NCBI RefSeq assembly: GCF_001937665.1
Contig: NZ_MSKL01000025.1
Span: 1 to 64,000 of the forward strand
Source: Actinomyces oris
Lineage (GTDB): Bacteria > Actinomycetota > Actinomycetes > Actinomycetales > Actinomycetaceae
Length of the DNA stretch: 64,000 bases
Direction: 5' to 3'
A model generated the notes under the pieces. The model was not told where the DNA came from and made no database searches. It was given only the letters and a program-made list of their open reading frames with translations. How positions within the stretch are numbered: position 1 is the first letter of the stretch; every line of letters begins with the position of its first letter. This document shows positions 44,760 through 53,592 of this stretch, piece by piece. A program made the position numbers and the translations under genes.

Positions 44760-46549
44760 TGTCCTCCAAGAGGAACGCTCCCCCGCAGGGGCCACCGATC
44801 CCTGGAGCCAGGCCCAAGCGCTTCCTGGGCGCCGGAGGCTTCGCCGACGTCTTCCTTTACGAGCAGCAGGTGCCGCGCCGCGACGTGGCGGTCAAGATCC
44901 TGCGGCAAGGAGGAAGCGAGCGCGACCACCACCGGTTCACCACCGAGGCGGACCTCATGGCCCGGCTGTCGTCACACCCCTCCATCGTGTCGGTCTACGG
45001 GGCCGGGACAGTGGAGGAGGAACGCAGCTACCTCATCATGGAGTACTGTCCCCCGCCCCACTTGGGCAAGCTGGCCACCTCACAGCCCTTGACGCTCACA
45101 CGCGCCCTGGAGATCGGAATCCAGGTGGCGGGCGCGGTGGAGACCATTCACCGAGTCGGTTACCTCCACCGCGACATTAAGCCGGCCAATATCCTCGTCA
45201 CCCCTTTCGGGCGCCCTGTGCTCGGCGACTTCGGGATCGCCGCACCCATTGGACTCAGCGTCGAGCAGGACGAGTTCGGTGGGGCCTCCCCACCATGGGC
45301 CTCACCCGAGCAGCAGCTCGACCAGGAGAGTCTGACACCTGCCTCGGACGTCTACGCTCTGGCCGCGACCATCTACACCCTGCTGGCGGGGCGCTCGCCC
45401 CACGTCGACGTCTCCGGCTCCGACCGCAACGACCAGCTCTCGATGCTCGACCGGGTACTCCACCGACCGATTCCCCCGATCGGACGACGCGACGTGCCCG
45501 AGCAGCTCGAGCGGGTCCTGATCACGGCGATGTCAAAGTCCCCCCGAGGACGGTATGCCAGCGCCGTCGCCCTGGCTCGAGCGCTGCAACAGGTTCAGAC
45601 CGACCTGCAGCTGGCCACCACCCAGCTGGATGTCATGGAGGAGGCGCCCCGAGAGGAGACGGGTGGGGACGGGGAGCAGGACTCCACGATGCTGCGGCCG
45701 GTCGTCACGGTGAACCCCGACGGGCCGACCGGAACGGTGCCCGCTGCCCACAGGCATGACGACGCCGCCACGGCATTCGCGCCCCGTCGTGTCGAGGCCC
45801 AGTCCACAGGCGCCGCCTCGCAGCGCGACCGGCCCCGTCCCCGGTTCTCGGTGCCGCAGCCATCCGCGGGGCCACTCATGCCCGAGGTGCTCGGCAGCCG
45901 CCCCGGGCGCAGGAACGACGACGAGGTCGAGCCCGCCCCGGAGGGGGCGGTCCTCCCGGGGCACCGGGCGAGTACCTCATCCGCCTCGACGACATCATCC
46001 CCACAGCCCTGGGCCACTCCCCTCTCCGAGGACGATGCGGCCGAGGGCGCGGCGGGTGCTCCAGGCACGGACGAGGCTGAGGCGGGCCTCAGGAGGCAGC
46101 CCAGACGCCTGTCGGGGCGAGCCGTGGCCGTCACCGTTCTGGGCGCCGCCGTCGTGGTTAGCCTGACCGCGATCGGAGTGTGGTCGGTGCTGCGAGGAGA
46201 GGGCGGGACACAGCAGGCCACCGCCCAACCGGCGACCACCGCGCCGCCCGGGGCCGTTCCCGGTGCCGGGATACTGCCCGCCGTCACGGACCTCAGGGTC
46301 GCACAGGCCGAGGAGCGCGTCTCAGCCACCTGGTCCTACGACTCCAGCGGCAGCGACGTGGTCTTCCTGTACCGCATCTCCGACCCGGGCCAGCTGCTTC
46401 CGGTGCAGGAGACCAGGCAGACCAGCGTCACTGTCACACCGGTCAGTGCACGGACCTGCATCGAGGTGGTCGCTCGGGACTCCAGCGGGGCCTCGTCGGA
46501 GGCCGCCGTCGCCTGCGTCGACACACCCGGGGCGGGCAGCGCGGGGTGA
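44756..46549 (+). CDS. Transmembrane Ser/Thr protein kinase with FN3-like ectodomain
   Basis: A 597-residue kinase of the Hanks type. The catalytic domain (about 20-290) has a glycine loop GAGGFADVF, the VAVK Lys47, HRDIKPAN (Asp140) and DFG (Asp158). The activation segment from DFG to the SPE motif (DFGIAAPIGLSVEQ, then FGGASPPWASPEQQ) contains Ser but no Thr, unlike PknB-type kinases. A long Pro/Ser/Arg linker follows, then one membrane segment (about 455-478) and an extracellular domain that resembles FN3 (about 505-597). There are no PASTA repeats. It corresponds to the pkb2-type kinase of the PFNA cluster. The start overlaps the previous stop. Confidence 0.92.
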   Translation: MMSSKRNAPPQGPPIPGARPKRFLGAGGFADVFLYEQQVPRRDVAVKILRQGGSERDHHRFTTEADLMARLSSHPSIVSVYGAGTVEEERSYLIMEYCPPPHLGKLATSQPLTLTRALEIGIQVAGAVETIHRVGYLHRDIKPANILVTPFGRPVLGDFGIAAPIGLSVEQDEFGGASPPWASPEQQLDQESLTPASDVYALAATIYTLLAGRSPHVDVSGSDRNDQLSMLDRVLHRPIPPIGRRDVPEQLERVLITAMSKSPRGRYASAVALARALQQVQTDLQLATTQLDVMEEAPREETGGDGEQDSTMLRPVVTVNPDGPTGTVPAAHRHDDAATAFAPRRVEAQSTGAASQRDRPRPRFSVPQPSAGPLMPEVLGSRPGRRNDDEVEPAPEGAVLPGHRASTSSASTTSSPQPWATPLSEDDAAEGAAGAPGTDEAEAGLRRQPRRLSGRAVAVTVLGAAVVVSLTAIGVWSVLRGEGGTQQATAQPATTAPPGAVPGAGILPAVTDLRVAQAEERVSATWSYDSSGSDVVFLYRISDPGQLLPVQETRQTSVTVTPVSARTCIEVVARDSSGASSEAAVACVDTPGAGSAG

Positions 46550-46646
46550 GCCGATCTCTGTCCAAGGCCCCACCGACAGCCGCACGAGCACCGACGTTCA
46601 AGGAACATCCATGCAATCAAGGAATACCAAGGAAGAAGGAGGGACC

Positions 46647-47393
46647 ATGACGAATTCACCTGCCGAGCCCCTGCTCGTGGACTTCGTCGGTGAGCTGTAC
46701 CACGTCGAGCCCGGTACGCACTTCAGTATCGGGCGCGAGGGGGATCTCGTGCTCGACGCCGACAACCTGTTCCTGCACCGCAGGTTCCTCATCCTGGAGC
46801 ACGACACGGGCCTGTGGTGGGTCGCCAACGTCGGTTCCCACATCGGGGCGACCCTGACCGAGAGGTCCGGTACCTCCCGTTCCTGGATCGCTCCCGGAGC
46901 CCGGGTGCCGCTGGTCTTTCCCGAGATGGCCATCGTGTTCACCGCAGGCTCGACCACCTATGAGATCCTGCTGACCGTCCCCCTCCCCGGCTACGAGACC
47001 GCTCAGCCGCGTTCGCTGGCTCCCCAGACCGGTGAGGCAACCGTGGGCATGGTGACCCTGACCCCCAGCCAGCACCTGGCGATCCTGGCACTGGCTGAGC
47101 CCTGGCTCAGGCGCACCGGCACCGGCCCGGTCGACTTGCCCCGCAACGCCGACGCGGCGGCCCGCCTGGGCTGGACCCTTACCCGTTTCAACCGCAAGCT
47201 GGACAACATCTGTTACAAGCTCGACCGTATCGGCGTCAAGGGCATGCGCGGAGGGCCCCGCTCCCACGCCTCCTACCGGCGCACCGCCCTGGTCGACTAC
47301 GCCCTGACCGCACGGATCGTCACTGTCGAGGACCTCCCCCTGCTGGACAGCACGACGCGGCCGACGGGCACCGAGGACTCGGCGCAGGACTGA
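46647..47393 (+). CDS. Degenerate-FHA protein with C-terminal HTH-like domain
   Basis: A 248-residue soluble protein. The N-terminal half (about 1-110) has the layout of an FHA domain, with FSIGREGDLVLD keeping the GR, but the SxxH element is LFLHRRF and the usual SxNG turn is NVGSHIGATL, so most phosphothreonine contacts are lost. The C-terminal half (about 125-248) is helical and basic (LTPSQHLAILALAEPWL, then TRFNRKLDNICYKLDRIG), compatible with a winged-helix or HTH fold, but DNA binding is only inferred. It has its own strong ribosome site (AAGGAGGG, 3 bases before ATG) after a 97-base gap from the kinase, and ends the cluster. Confidence 0.75.
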   Translation: MTNSPAEPLLVDFVGELYHVEPGTHFSIGREGDLVLDADNLFLHRRFLILEHDTGLWWVANVGSHIGATLTERSGTSRSWIAPGARVPLVFPEMAIVFTAGSTTYEILLTVPLPGYETAQPRSLAPQTGEATVGMVTLTPSQHLAILALAEPWLRRTGTGPVDLPRNADAAARLGWTLTRFNRKLDNICYKLDRIGVKGMRGGPRSHASYRRTALVDYALTARIVTVEDLPLLDSTTRPTGTEDSAQD

Positions 47394-47463
47394 GGCGCTC
47401 CGGTGTGTGACACTCACATGCCTCAGAAGTAGGGAGACAAGACGCGTACGTCGTGCCCGCGCC

Positions 47464-48843
47464 TCAGTCGAGAGAGGCTCCGCCGGCCCGGCCACGTGAA
47501 CGGTTCCGGTTGCGCCGCTTCCAACCGGTGGCGGTGCGCTCCACCTTCCCTGAGAGCTCCAGGATCCCCAGCGCCGATGTCGCCTCCTTCGGCGACAGCC
47601 CTGAGGAGCGGATGATGGACTCGGTGCTCGCCGCCGCACGGGCCGGCATGGCATCCAGGACGAGGGAGGCATCCGGGGCCAGCCCGTCGAGAAGACCTCC
47701 GCCGATCAGCTCAGGGTCCTGCTCCTTGGCGGCATCCGCGTCGACGGTGCCCAGGGGCGTCAGCAGCTCCAGGGCGTCGTCGGTGTCGGTGACACAGACC
47801 GCCCCCTTTCGCAGGAGACGGTGGCATCCGACCGAGGACATGGAGGTCACGGGGCCGGGAACGGCGCCCAGCTGCCTGCCCAGCTCGAGGGCACGGTGGG
47901 CGGTGGACAGGGCGCCTGATCTCCAGGCCGCCTCCACCACGATCGTCGCCCTGGAGATCGCCGCGATGAGGCGGTTGCGTGAGACGAACCGGTGGCGGCC
48001 CGGCTGACAGCCCGGTGGCACCTCCGCCACCAGTGCCCCGGAGGCGATGACCGCCTCCAGCACCCCGGTGTTTCCCACCGGGTAGAGGCGATCCACGCCC
48101 CCGGCGGAGACCGACACGGTTGGCCCCTCCTGCAGTGCTCCGCGGTGCGCGCAGGCATCGATGCCGAAGGCTCCCCCGGAGACGATGAGGCCGCCTTTGG
48201 CCGTCACCCCTGAGGCCAGGGAGGTGGCGACGCTCTCACCATACCGGGTGGAGGCCCGGGCCCCCACCAGCGCCAGGCACAGTCCGCTGGCCGGTCCCAC
48301 CGGCATCCGCTGCTCGCGTACGGGCTGACCGGCGCCTGTGGCGCTCTCAGCGTCGTCGTCCCCAACGGCCCCGGGCGCCCCTCCCCCGTTGTCCTTGTTC
48401 TTCAGGTCCGCGGCGTTGACCAGCAGCGATGGGTCGCCACGCACCCACAGGCAGAAGGGCGGGTGCTCCAGCTCGTCCACCCCCGGCGGCCACCAGGGCT
48501 CCCCCGGGAGGATGAGGCTCCCACCGAGACGGTCGAGCACATCGAGCTCACGGCGGATGTCGAGTCCCTCCAGGCGCGGCACCCACCGGGCAGCGACCTG
48601 AGCCCAGCACGTACTGATATCGCCGGCGCTGCTCGTCCCCGGGGGCGGCTCCGACACCGGTGGGCGTGGGGAGCTGCGTACCTGTCCTGAGGAGTCGATG
48701 GCCTCCTCCAGCAGCCACCTCAGGGCGGGGCCCGGCCCGAGCCGGCCCACCACCATGGCTGCGGTGGCGCTGTTGGGCTCGGCCAGACGGGACCAGGTTG
48801 CGCGCGCCAACGCCGGATCCTCAATGTCGTAGGGCAGCTTCAT
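47464..48843 (-). CDS. dprA: DNA-processing protein DprA (Smf)
   Basis: A 459-residue DprA, which loads RecA onto incoming single-stranded DNA during natural transformation. The Rossmann-like core is visible as LALVGARASTRYG, SGGAFGIDACAHRGAL and GCQPGRHRFVSRNRLIAAISRATIVVEAAWRSG-type segments (quoted in part: RFVSRNRLIAAIS). A C-terminal winged-helix region follows. An upstream frame to 49281 is rejected in favour of ATG 48843, which overlaps the comM stop by 4 bases and gives a typical N-terminus. The segment near 47650-47770 has a decayed second copy at 29210-29326. Confidence 0.93.
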   Translation of the reverse strand: MKLPYDIEDPALARATWSRLAEPNSATAAMVVGRLGPGPALRWLLEEAIDSSGQVRSSPRPPVSEPPPGTSSAGDISTCWAQVAARWVPRLEGLDIRRELDVLDRLGGSLILPGEPWWPPGVDELEHPPFCLWVRGDPSLLVNAADLKNKDNGGGAPGAVGDDDAESATGAGQPVREQRMPVGPASGLCLALVGARASTRYGESVATSLASGVTAKGGLIVSGGAFGIDACAHRGALQEGPTVSVSAGGVDRLYPVGNTGVLEAVIASGALVAEVPPGCQPGRHRFVSRNRLIAAISRATIVVEAAWRSGALSTAHRALELGRQLGAVPGPVTSMSSVGCHRLLRKGAVCVTDTDDALELLTPLGTVDADAAKEQDPELIGGGLLDGLAPDASLVLDAMPARAAASTESIIRSSGLSPKEATSALGILELSGKVERTATGWKRRNRNRSRGRAGGASLD

Positions 48844-50411
48844 GGACGCACTCCTGAGGTTCTCAGGGCCAGGGCGGTCCCGATGTGGGTGAGGGCGAGG
48901 GAGTCGACGCCCTCGAGGTCGGCGAGGGTCCAGGCCAGTCTGAGGACCCGGTCCACCCCGCGCAGGGAGAGGTCCCCGCGTTCCAGGGCGGTCATGAGCC
49001 GGCGGCTGAGTGGAGCGCTGAGTCCACCGTCGGGGCCTCTGAGGTAGGAGCCGGGGACCTCGGCGTTGAGGCGCCACGGGGTGCTGGCCAGTCTGCGCTC
49101 CGCGGCCCGGCGGGCACGTAGGACGCGCCGGGCCACCGCGGCACTGGACTCTCCACTGCCCGCGGAAGCGAGATCGGCGGCACTGACGGCGCCGACCTCG
49201 ACCGTGATGTCGACCCGATCCAGCAGCGGACCGGACAGTCGTGAGAAGTAGCGCCGTCGCTGCAGGGAGGTGCAGGTGCACTCCAGGCCGCGGCCACCGG
49301 CCTTGCCGCAGGGGCAGGGGTTGGCGGCCAGCACGAGCTGGAAGGCGGCCGGGTAGCTGGCTCGCCCGCCCACGCGGTCGATGGTGACCATTCCCGACTC
49401 CAGCGGCTGGCGCAGGCAGTCCAGGACGCCCGCGCTGAACTCCGGGGCCTCGTCGAGGAAGAGCACACCGCGGTGAGCCAGGGAGACGTCTCCGGGGCGG
49501 GGCAGACCGGAGCCTCCTCCGACGACGGCGGCCCGAGTCGCCGTGTGGTGCGGCGCGCGCAACGGCGGCCGGGTGATGAGTCCGCGGGCGGGGTCGAAGA
49601 TTCCGGCCACGGAGTGCAAGGAGGTGACGGTGACGGCATCCGTCTGCTCCAGGGGCGGCAGGATGGAGGGAAGCCTCTCGGCGAGCATGGTCTTCCCTGT
49701 TCCCGGGGGCCCCACCATGATGAGGTGATGGCCCCCGGCGGCGGCGACCTCGAGGGCCTGCCGGGCCTCGGTCTGCCCGACGACGTCCGCCAGGTCCGGC
49801 AGCTCGGCGTCGTGGGGAGGGGTCGTCGGGGCATCGTCTGTTGCTGCCTCGGTGATCTGCTCCACCGCTGCCGCCACGGCAGCGCTCAGTCGCCCTCCGT
49901 AGCGCTCGACGAGCTGACCGACGTGTCTGACGGCGGTGACCCGGGCGCCGGGGACGAGCTCGGCCTCGGCTGCGGCCTCCTGGGCGACGACGATCTCCTC
50001 CACCCCGGCGGCCACCGCGGCCTGGACGCTGGGCAGGACGCCACGGACGGAGTGCACGGAGCCGTCCAGCCCGAGCTCGCCGATGTAGACGGTCCGTCCC
50101 AGGTGCCCGGCTGCGGACCGTCCGAGCCGACCGCGTGCTCCCAGGACGGCCAGAGCGAGCGCGAGATCCAGTCCAGTCCCGCTCTTGCGCAGGTCCGCCG
50201 GGGAGAGGTTGACGGTCAGGCGCTGCTCGCCCCAGGTGACGCCGCAGGTGCTCAACGCGGCCCGAACGCGCTCACGCGACTCGCGCACGGCGGTATCGGG
50301 GAGGCCCACGAGGGTGAATCCGGGCAGACCCTGGGCGGAGTGAGCCTCGACGTCAACGATGTGCCCGGCCAGCCCGGTCAGCGTGACGGCGAGCGTGCGC
50401 GCTAGCCCCAT
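48840..50411 (-). CDS. comM: ComM/YifB-family Mg-chelatase-like AAA+ ATPase
   Basis: A 523-residue protein of the YifB/ComM family, helicases that extend recombination branches during transformation. The N-terminal Lon-like domain includes LPGFTLVGLPDTAVRESRER; Walker A is MVGPPGTGKTMLAERL (about 230-245), Walker B is GVLFLDEAPEF, and the C-terminal Mg-chelatase domain ends with YLRGPDGGLSAPLSRRLMTA-type text (partly quoted) and the RVLRLAWTLADLEG segment. It overlaps both neighbours, dprA and yraN, as in many actinobacteria. Together with dprA it indicates retained competence functions. Confidence 0.94.
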   Translation of the reverse strand: MGLARTLAVTLTGLAGHIVDVEAHSAQGLPGFTLVGLPDTAVRESRERVRAALSTCGVTWGEQRLTVNLSPADLRKSGTGLDLALALAVLGARGRLGRSAAGHLGRTVYIGELGLDGSVHSVRGVLPSVQAAVAAGVEEIVVAQEAAAEAELVPGARVTAVRHVGQLVERYGGRLSAAVAAAVEQITEAATDDAPTTPPHDAELPDLADVVGQTEARQALEVAAAGGHHLIMVGPPGTGKTMLAERLPSILPPLEQTDAVTVTSLHSVAGIFDPARGLITRPPLRAPHHTATRAAVVGGGSGLPRPGDVSLAHRGVLFLDEAPEFSAGVLDCLRQPLESGMVTIDRVGGRASYPAAFQLVLAANPCPCGKAGGRGLECTCTSLQRRRYFSRLSGPLLDRVDITVEVGAVSAADLASAGSGESSAAVARRVLRARRAAERRLASTPWRLNAEVPGSYLRGPDGGLSAPLSRRLMTALERGDLSLRGVDRVLRLAWTLADLEGVDSLALTHIGTALALRTSGVRP

Positions 50412-50962
50412 GACGCATCCACCGCCCGGTGGTGGCGCAGCAGCGCAGGACGCGCGTCGCGCATGAGGATGGAGACGACGTCGAGGCGCATGCCGGTGTG
50501 CGGCGGGGTCTCATGGGTGGTCGCCCAGGCAGCCGCCAGGGCGCGCAGTCGGGCGACCTTGCGGGCGTCGACCGCGGCTGCCGGTGGCCCCTGGCGCAGG
50601 GAGCTGCGGGTCTTGACCTCAACGATGACGAGCCTCGGCCTTGTCCGTGCCGCACCTGACTCGGCGGCGGGCGCACTGCTCGGCTCCCGGTGCGCGTGGG
50701 TGGGCTCCAGGGCGATGATGTCGAGCTCTCCGCGCAGGCCGTGCTCCGGGCGCCAGTTGCGCTCCAGGACCTGCCAGCCGATGTCCTCCAGGTAGGTGGC
50801 GGCAAGGTCCTCGCCACGGCGTCCGGTGCGCAGGCGGGACGCTCCTGCGGGAGCGGATCCCGAACCACCCGGGCTCCGGGCGGCCTGCGTGGGCACGTGA
50901 TCACCGCATCTCGCTGCGATCACCGTTCTTCCCGTTGTGGTTACTACGACCTGGTCGGTCAT
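50402..50962 (-). CDS. yraN: YraN/UPF0102 family endonuclease-like protein
   Basis: A 186-residue protein of the UPF0102 family, which has a PD-(D/E)xK-like nuclease fold. Key features are RRGEDLAATYLEDIGW, then LERNWR, ELDIIALE and the catalytic-type IVEVKTRSS. A 25-residue Ser/Ala insertion separates the LDIIALE strand from VEVKT, which is longer than usual. The ATG at 50962 is chosen because a near-perfect Shine-Dalgarno sequence, GGAGGTGAT, precedes it, whereas the GTG at 50980 lies within that site. It overlaps comM by 10 bases. Its cellular role is not established. Confidence 0.88.
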   Translation of the reverse strand: MTDQVVVTTTGRTVIAARCGDHVPTQAARSPGGSGSAPAGASRLRTGRRGEDLAATYLEDIGWQVLERNWRPEHGLRGELDIIALEPTHAHREPSSAPAAESGAARTRPRLVIVEVKTRSSLRQGPPAAAVDARKVARLRALAAAWATTHETPPHTGMRLDVVSILMRDARPALLRHHRAVDASWG

Positions 50963-51126
50963 CCCGATCACCTCCGCCACTAGCCTGAGGCCGGATCAGC
51001 CGGTGCGCGCCACGGCCCCATCGGCTTTGTGGACAACGCTGCCGGAAGAGGTCCTGTGGCCCCCGGTGAGCGGGGCCGGTCAGCGGAACGGATGCGGCCA
51101 GAACTGGCGGCGCAGCATCGGAAAGG

Positions 51127-51432
51127 TTAGGAGGGGATGTCCATCTCGAGCTTGGTGAGCTCCTCGACGTTGACGTCCTTGAAGGTGACGACGTGGACGG
51201 ACTTCACGAACCGGGAGGCACGGTAGATGTCCCACACCCAGGCGTCCTCGAGGGTGAGCTCGAAGAAGACCTCCCCGCCGTTGGTGCGTACCTGGACGTC
51301 GACGGCGTTGGCCAGGTAGAACCGCCGCTCGGTCTCCACCACGTAGGAGAACAGGGAGGCGACGTCGCGGTACTCCCGGTACAGCGAGAGCTCCAGCTCG
51401 TTCTCATAGGACTCGAGGTCTTCTGCGCTCAC
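51127..51432 (-). CDS. DUF2469 family conserved protein
   Basis: A 101-residue acidic protein beginning VSAEDLESYENELELSLYREY, the diagnostic N-terminus of the actinobacterial DUF2469 family, followed by FSYVVETERRFYLANAV and a C-terminal DVNVEELTKLEMDIPS. The function is unknown. It occurs between yraN and rnhB in many actinobacteria, as here. The GTG start is set by the family length; a longer frame to 51720 would overlap rnhB extensively. Confidence 0.9.
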   Translation of the reverse strand: MSAEDLESYENELELSLYREYRDVASLFSYVVETERRFYLANAVDVQVRTNGGEVFFELTLEDAWVWDIYRASRFVKSVHVVTFKDVNVEELTKLEMDIPS

Positions 51433-51526
51433 CGGGCCATCATGCCTGCCCGCGGCCGCTGGAGGCGGCAGGCGGCGGGGGCGAGTCGGCCCTGTCCGGG
51501 AGTCGCCCTGGAGTCGGGCAGCCGCA

Positions 51527-52261
51527 TCAGGCGCTGCCTCGGCCGTGGCGCTGGTCCAGGCCGGGCAGGTGCCAGCTGCGTCGGTGCTGGTCGCCGGCAC
51601 CCAGGGCGGTGAGTCCCTTGATATGGGCCGCAGAGGCGTAGCCCTTGTTGGAGGCCCACCCGTAGCCGGGATCGTCGAGACCAGCCATGAGGGCGTCTCG
51701 TTCAACCTTGGCCAGGACACTGGCGGCGGCGACGACGGCGCACCTGGCGTCGGCCTTGACCTCCATGCGCACCGCGGGGGTGGACGGAAGCGCAGCGGGC
51801 TCAGGAGCGGACCTGGAGGGGGGAGCGTCCTCCAGGGCGGTGAGCAGGTCGGGCTGGGGCGAGGTGAGCCAGTCGGCCACGCCGTCGAGGATGATGACGC
51901 CGGGGGCGTGGCCGCGCTCAGCGACCTGCTGCAGAGCCCGCAGACCCGCCGTCCTCAGGGCTCCGACGATGCCGTACTCATCGATCTCAGCAGGTGAGGC
52001 ATGGGCGACGGCGCAGTCCACGAGCCAGCTGCGTACAGGATCAACCAGGCCCGTGCGCGCCCGGGCCGTCAGCTGCTTGGAGTCGGCGAGCCCCTCGGGG
52101 AAGTCGTCATCGGTGCGCCGCGCCACGATCGCCAAGCCGACGCTGACCGGTCCGGCCAGGGCCCCGCGACCGACCTCGTCCAGACCGCCGACATAGTCGT
52201 AGGTCTCAAGCAGCGCCTTCTCCAGGCACCGGTCGGGGCGGGTGCGTCCCCGAGGACTCAT
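51527..52261 (-). CDS. rnhB: Ribonuclease HII
   Basis: A 244-residue RNase HII that removes ribonucleotides and RNA primers from DNA. The active-site acid cluster begins in VGGLDEVGRGALAGPVSVG (Asp and Glu), with Asp in VIILDGVADWL and Asp in VKADARCAVVAAASVLAKVERD. An acidic/Pro insertion (about 150-175) enlarges it relative to E. coli. The ATG at 52261 overlaps the lepB stop (ATGA), so the start is well supported; the longer frame to 52330 is not used. Confidence 0.93.
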   Translation of the reverse strand: MSPRGRTRPDRCLEKALLETYDYVGGLDEVGRGALAGPVSVGLAIVARRTDDDFPEGLADSKQLTARARTGLVDPVRSWLVDCAVAHASPAEIDEYGIVGALRTAGLRALQQVAERGHAPGVIILDGVADWLTSPQPDLLTALEDAPPSRSAPEPAALPSTPAVRMEVKADARCAVVAAASVLAKVERDALMAGLDDPGYGWASNKGYASAAHIKGLTALGAGDQHRRSWHLPGLDQRHGRGSA

Positions 52262-53481
52262 CTCGTTCTCCCCGGGACCTGCTCCTGGTCGGCCAAGCCT
52301 CCGGAGGTATCCGGACCGTCGGCCGTCCACCCGGGCTCGGTGTGCTGCCCGTCGTCGTTGCCGGGCTCCTCACCGGCAGCGCCGACGTCATCGGAGTCCT
52401 TGCCGTCGGGGGCCTGCGACGATGCCTCCTCCTCAGAAGCCGTTTCCCCGTCGCCTGTGGGAGCAGCGGGAGGCGAGGGCGACGCGGACGGCGTTGAGGC
52501 CTCCCTCGCAGGCACGTCTGAGAAGGAGCTCCTCCCTCTTCCCAGAGTCCCCCACCGGCTCGGGTGCGACCATTGGAAGACCACCTTGGCCACCCCGACG
52601 ACGTTCTTCAACGGCACGAAACCGCCATGGGCGTCGTCGCGGTGGTAGCGGGAGTCGGCCGAGTTGCTGCGGTTGTCCCCCATGACCCACACGTAGCCCT
52701 GGGGGACGGTGACATCGAAGGAGGTCAGGGACGGGGACTGACCGTCCTTGACGTAGGGCTCCTTGACCGCAACGCCGTTGACGCTGAGGGTCCCCTTCCC
52801 GTCGGCGACCACATGGTCGCCACCGACACCGATGACCCGCTTGACGAGGTGATGGCCGGTGTTCTCCGGCAGAAGGTTCACTGAGACCATGACCTTCTGG
52901 GCGGCGCCGCGCAGCCCCGTCGGCTCCTTGACATGGAGCCAGTCATCAGGGTCGGTGAAGACGATCACGTCGCCCCGTTCGACGTCGTCGGAGCCGTACA
53001 TGGGGACCGCGACCTTGTCCCCGTCACGCAGGGTGCGTTCCATGGAGCCGGAGGGGATCTCGTAGATCTGGACGACGTAGGCCCGCAGGAGAGCCGGGAC
53101 GAGGATGACGACTGCCACAATAAGCACCAGCCTGATCACCCGTTGGTACAGGGAGCTGGTCTGCGGCGGAGGGATGGCGGGGGCCACGTGCCGGCGGGGC
53201 TGGATGGAGGGGGGCAGCTCGGTGAGCTCGTCATCGGGCTCGGGGTCGGCGTCCGGGTCGATGAACGGGTCGTAATCCCACTCATCGCTGTCGTCGACCG
53301 GGGCCGGCTTCGGAGCTTCTCCAGCCGCATCAGGAACCGTGCAGGTCTCCTGGGGGGAGTCCGCGGACGGAGAGCTGCAGGCCGGAGTGATCGCGGACCT
53401 GGAGGTCCGACCGATCTGAGAGGGATCGGCCTGTTTCAGGTCCAGCCCGACGTCGTCGGTCCCTTCCTGCACCGGTCTCAC
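52258..53481 (-). CDS. lepB: Type I signal peptidase (first of two)
   Basis: A 407-residue S26 signal peptidase that cleaves Sec signal peptides on the outer face of the membrane. A long acidic N-terminal region (about 1-115) precedes one membrane segment (LVLIVAVVILVPALLRAYVV), then box B with catalytic Ser in IPSGSMERTLRDGD, box D with Lys in HHLVKRVIGVGGDH, and box E GDNRSNSADSR. A disordered, Ser/Ala/Glu-rich tail of about 80 residues ends the protein. The GTG at 53481 has GGAG 6 bases upstream; the frame to 53526 is rejected. It overlaps rnhB and is separated by rplS from a second lepB. Confidence 0.93.
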   Translation of the reverse strand: MRPVQEGTDDVGLDLKQADPSQIGRTSRSAITPACSSPSADSPQETCTVPDAAGEAPKPAPVDDSDEWDYDPFIDPDADPEPDDELTELPPSIQPRRHVAPAIPPPQTSSLYQRVIRLVLIVAVVILVPALLRAYVVQIYEIPSGSMERTLRDGDKVAVPMYGSDDVERGDVIVFTDPDDWLHVKEPTGLRGAAQKVMVSVNLLPENTGHHLVKRVIGVGGDHVVADGKGTLSVNGVAVKEPYVKDGQSPSLTSFDVTVPQGYVWVMGDNRSNSADSRYHRDDAHGGFVPLKNVVGVAKVVFQWSHPSRWGTLGRGRSSFSDVPAREASTPSASPSPPAAPTGDGETASEEEASSQAPDGKDSDDVGAAGEEPGNDDGQHTEPGWTADGPDTSGGLADQEQVPGRTR

Positions 53482-53592
53482 CGTGCTCCTTCCCCGGAAT
53501 TGATGTACGTGGGACCGCCGCTGCACGGCGGCGAGAGATGGCGAGCGCCCGGAACCCGTGGGCTCCGGGCGCCGCCTCGAGAGTGCAGGCGC

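Noticed and set aside
44756-46549. Assignment of the kinase as PknB
   Set aside because: It has no PASTA repeats, is not with the ftsW/pbpA/pknA cluster and has an unusual activation segment.
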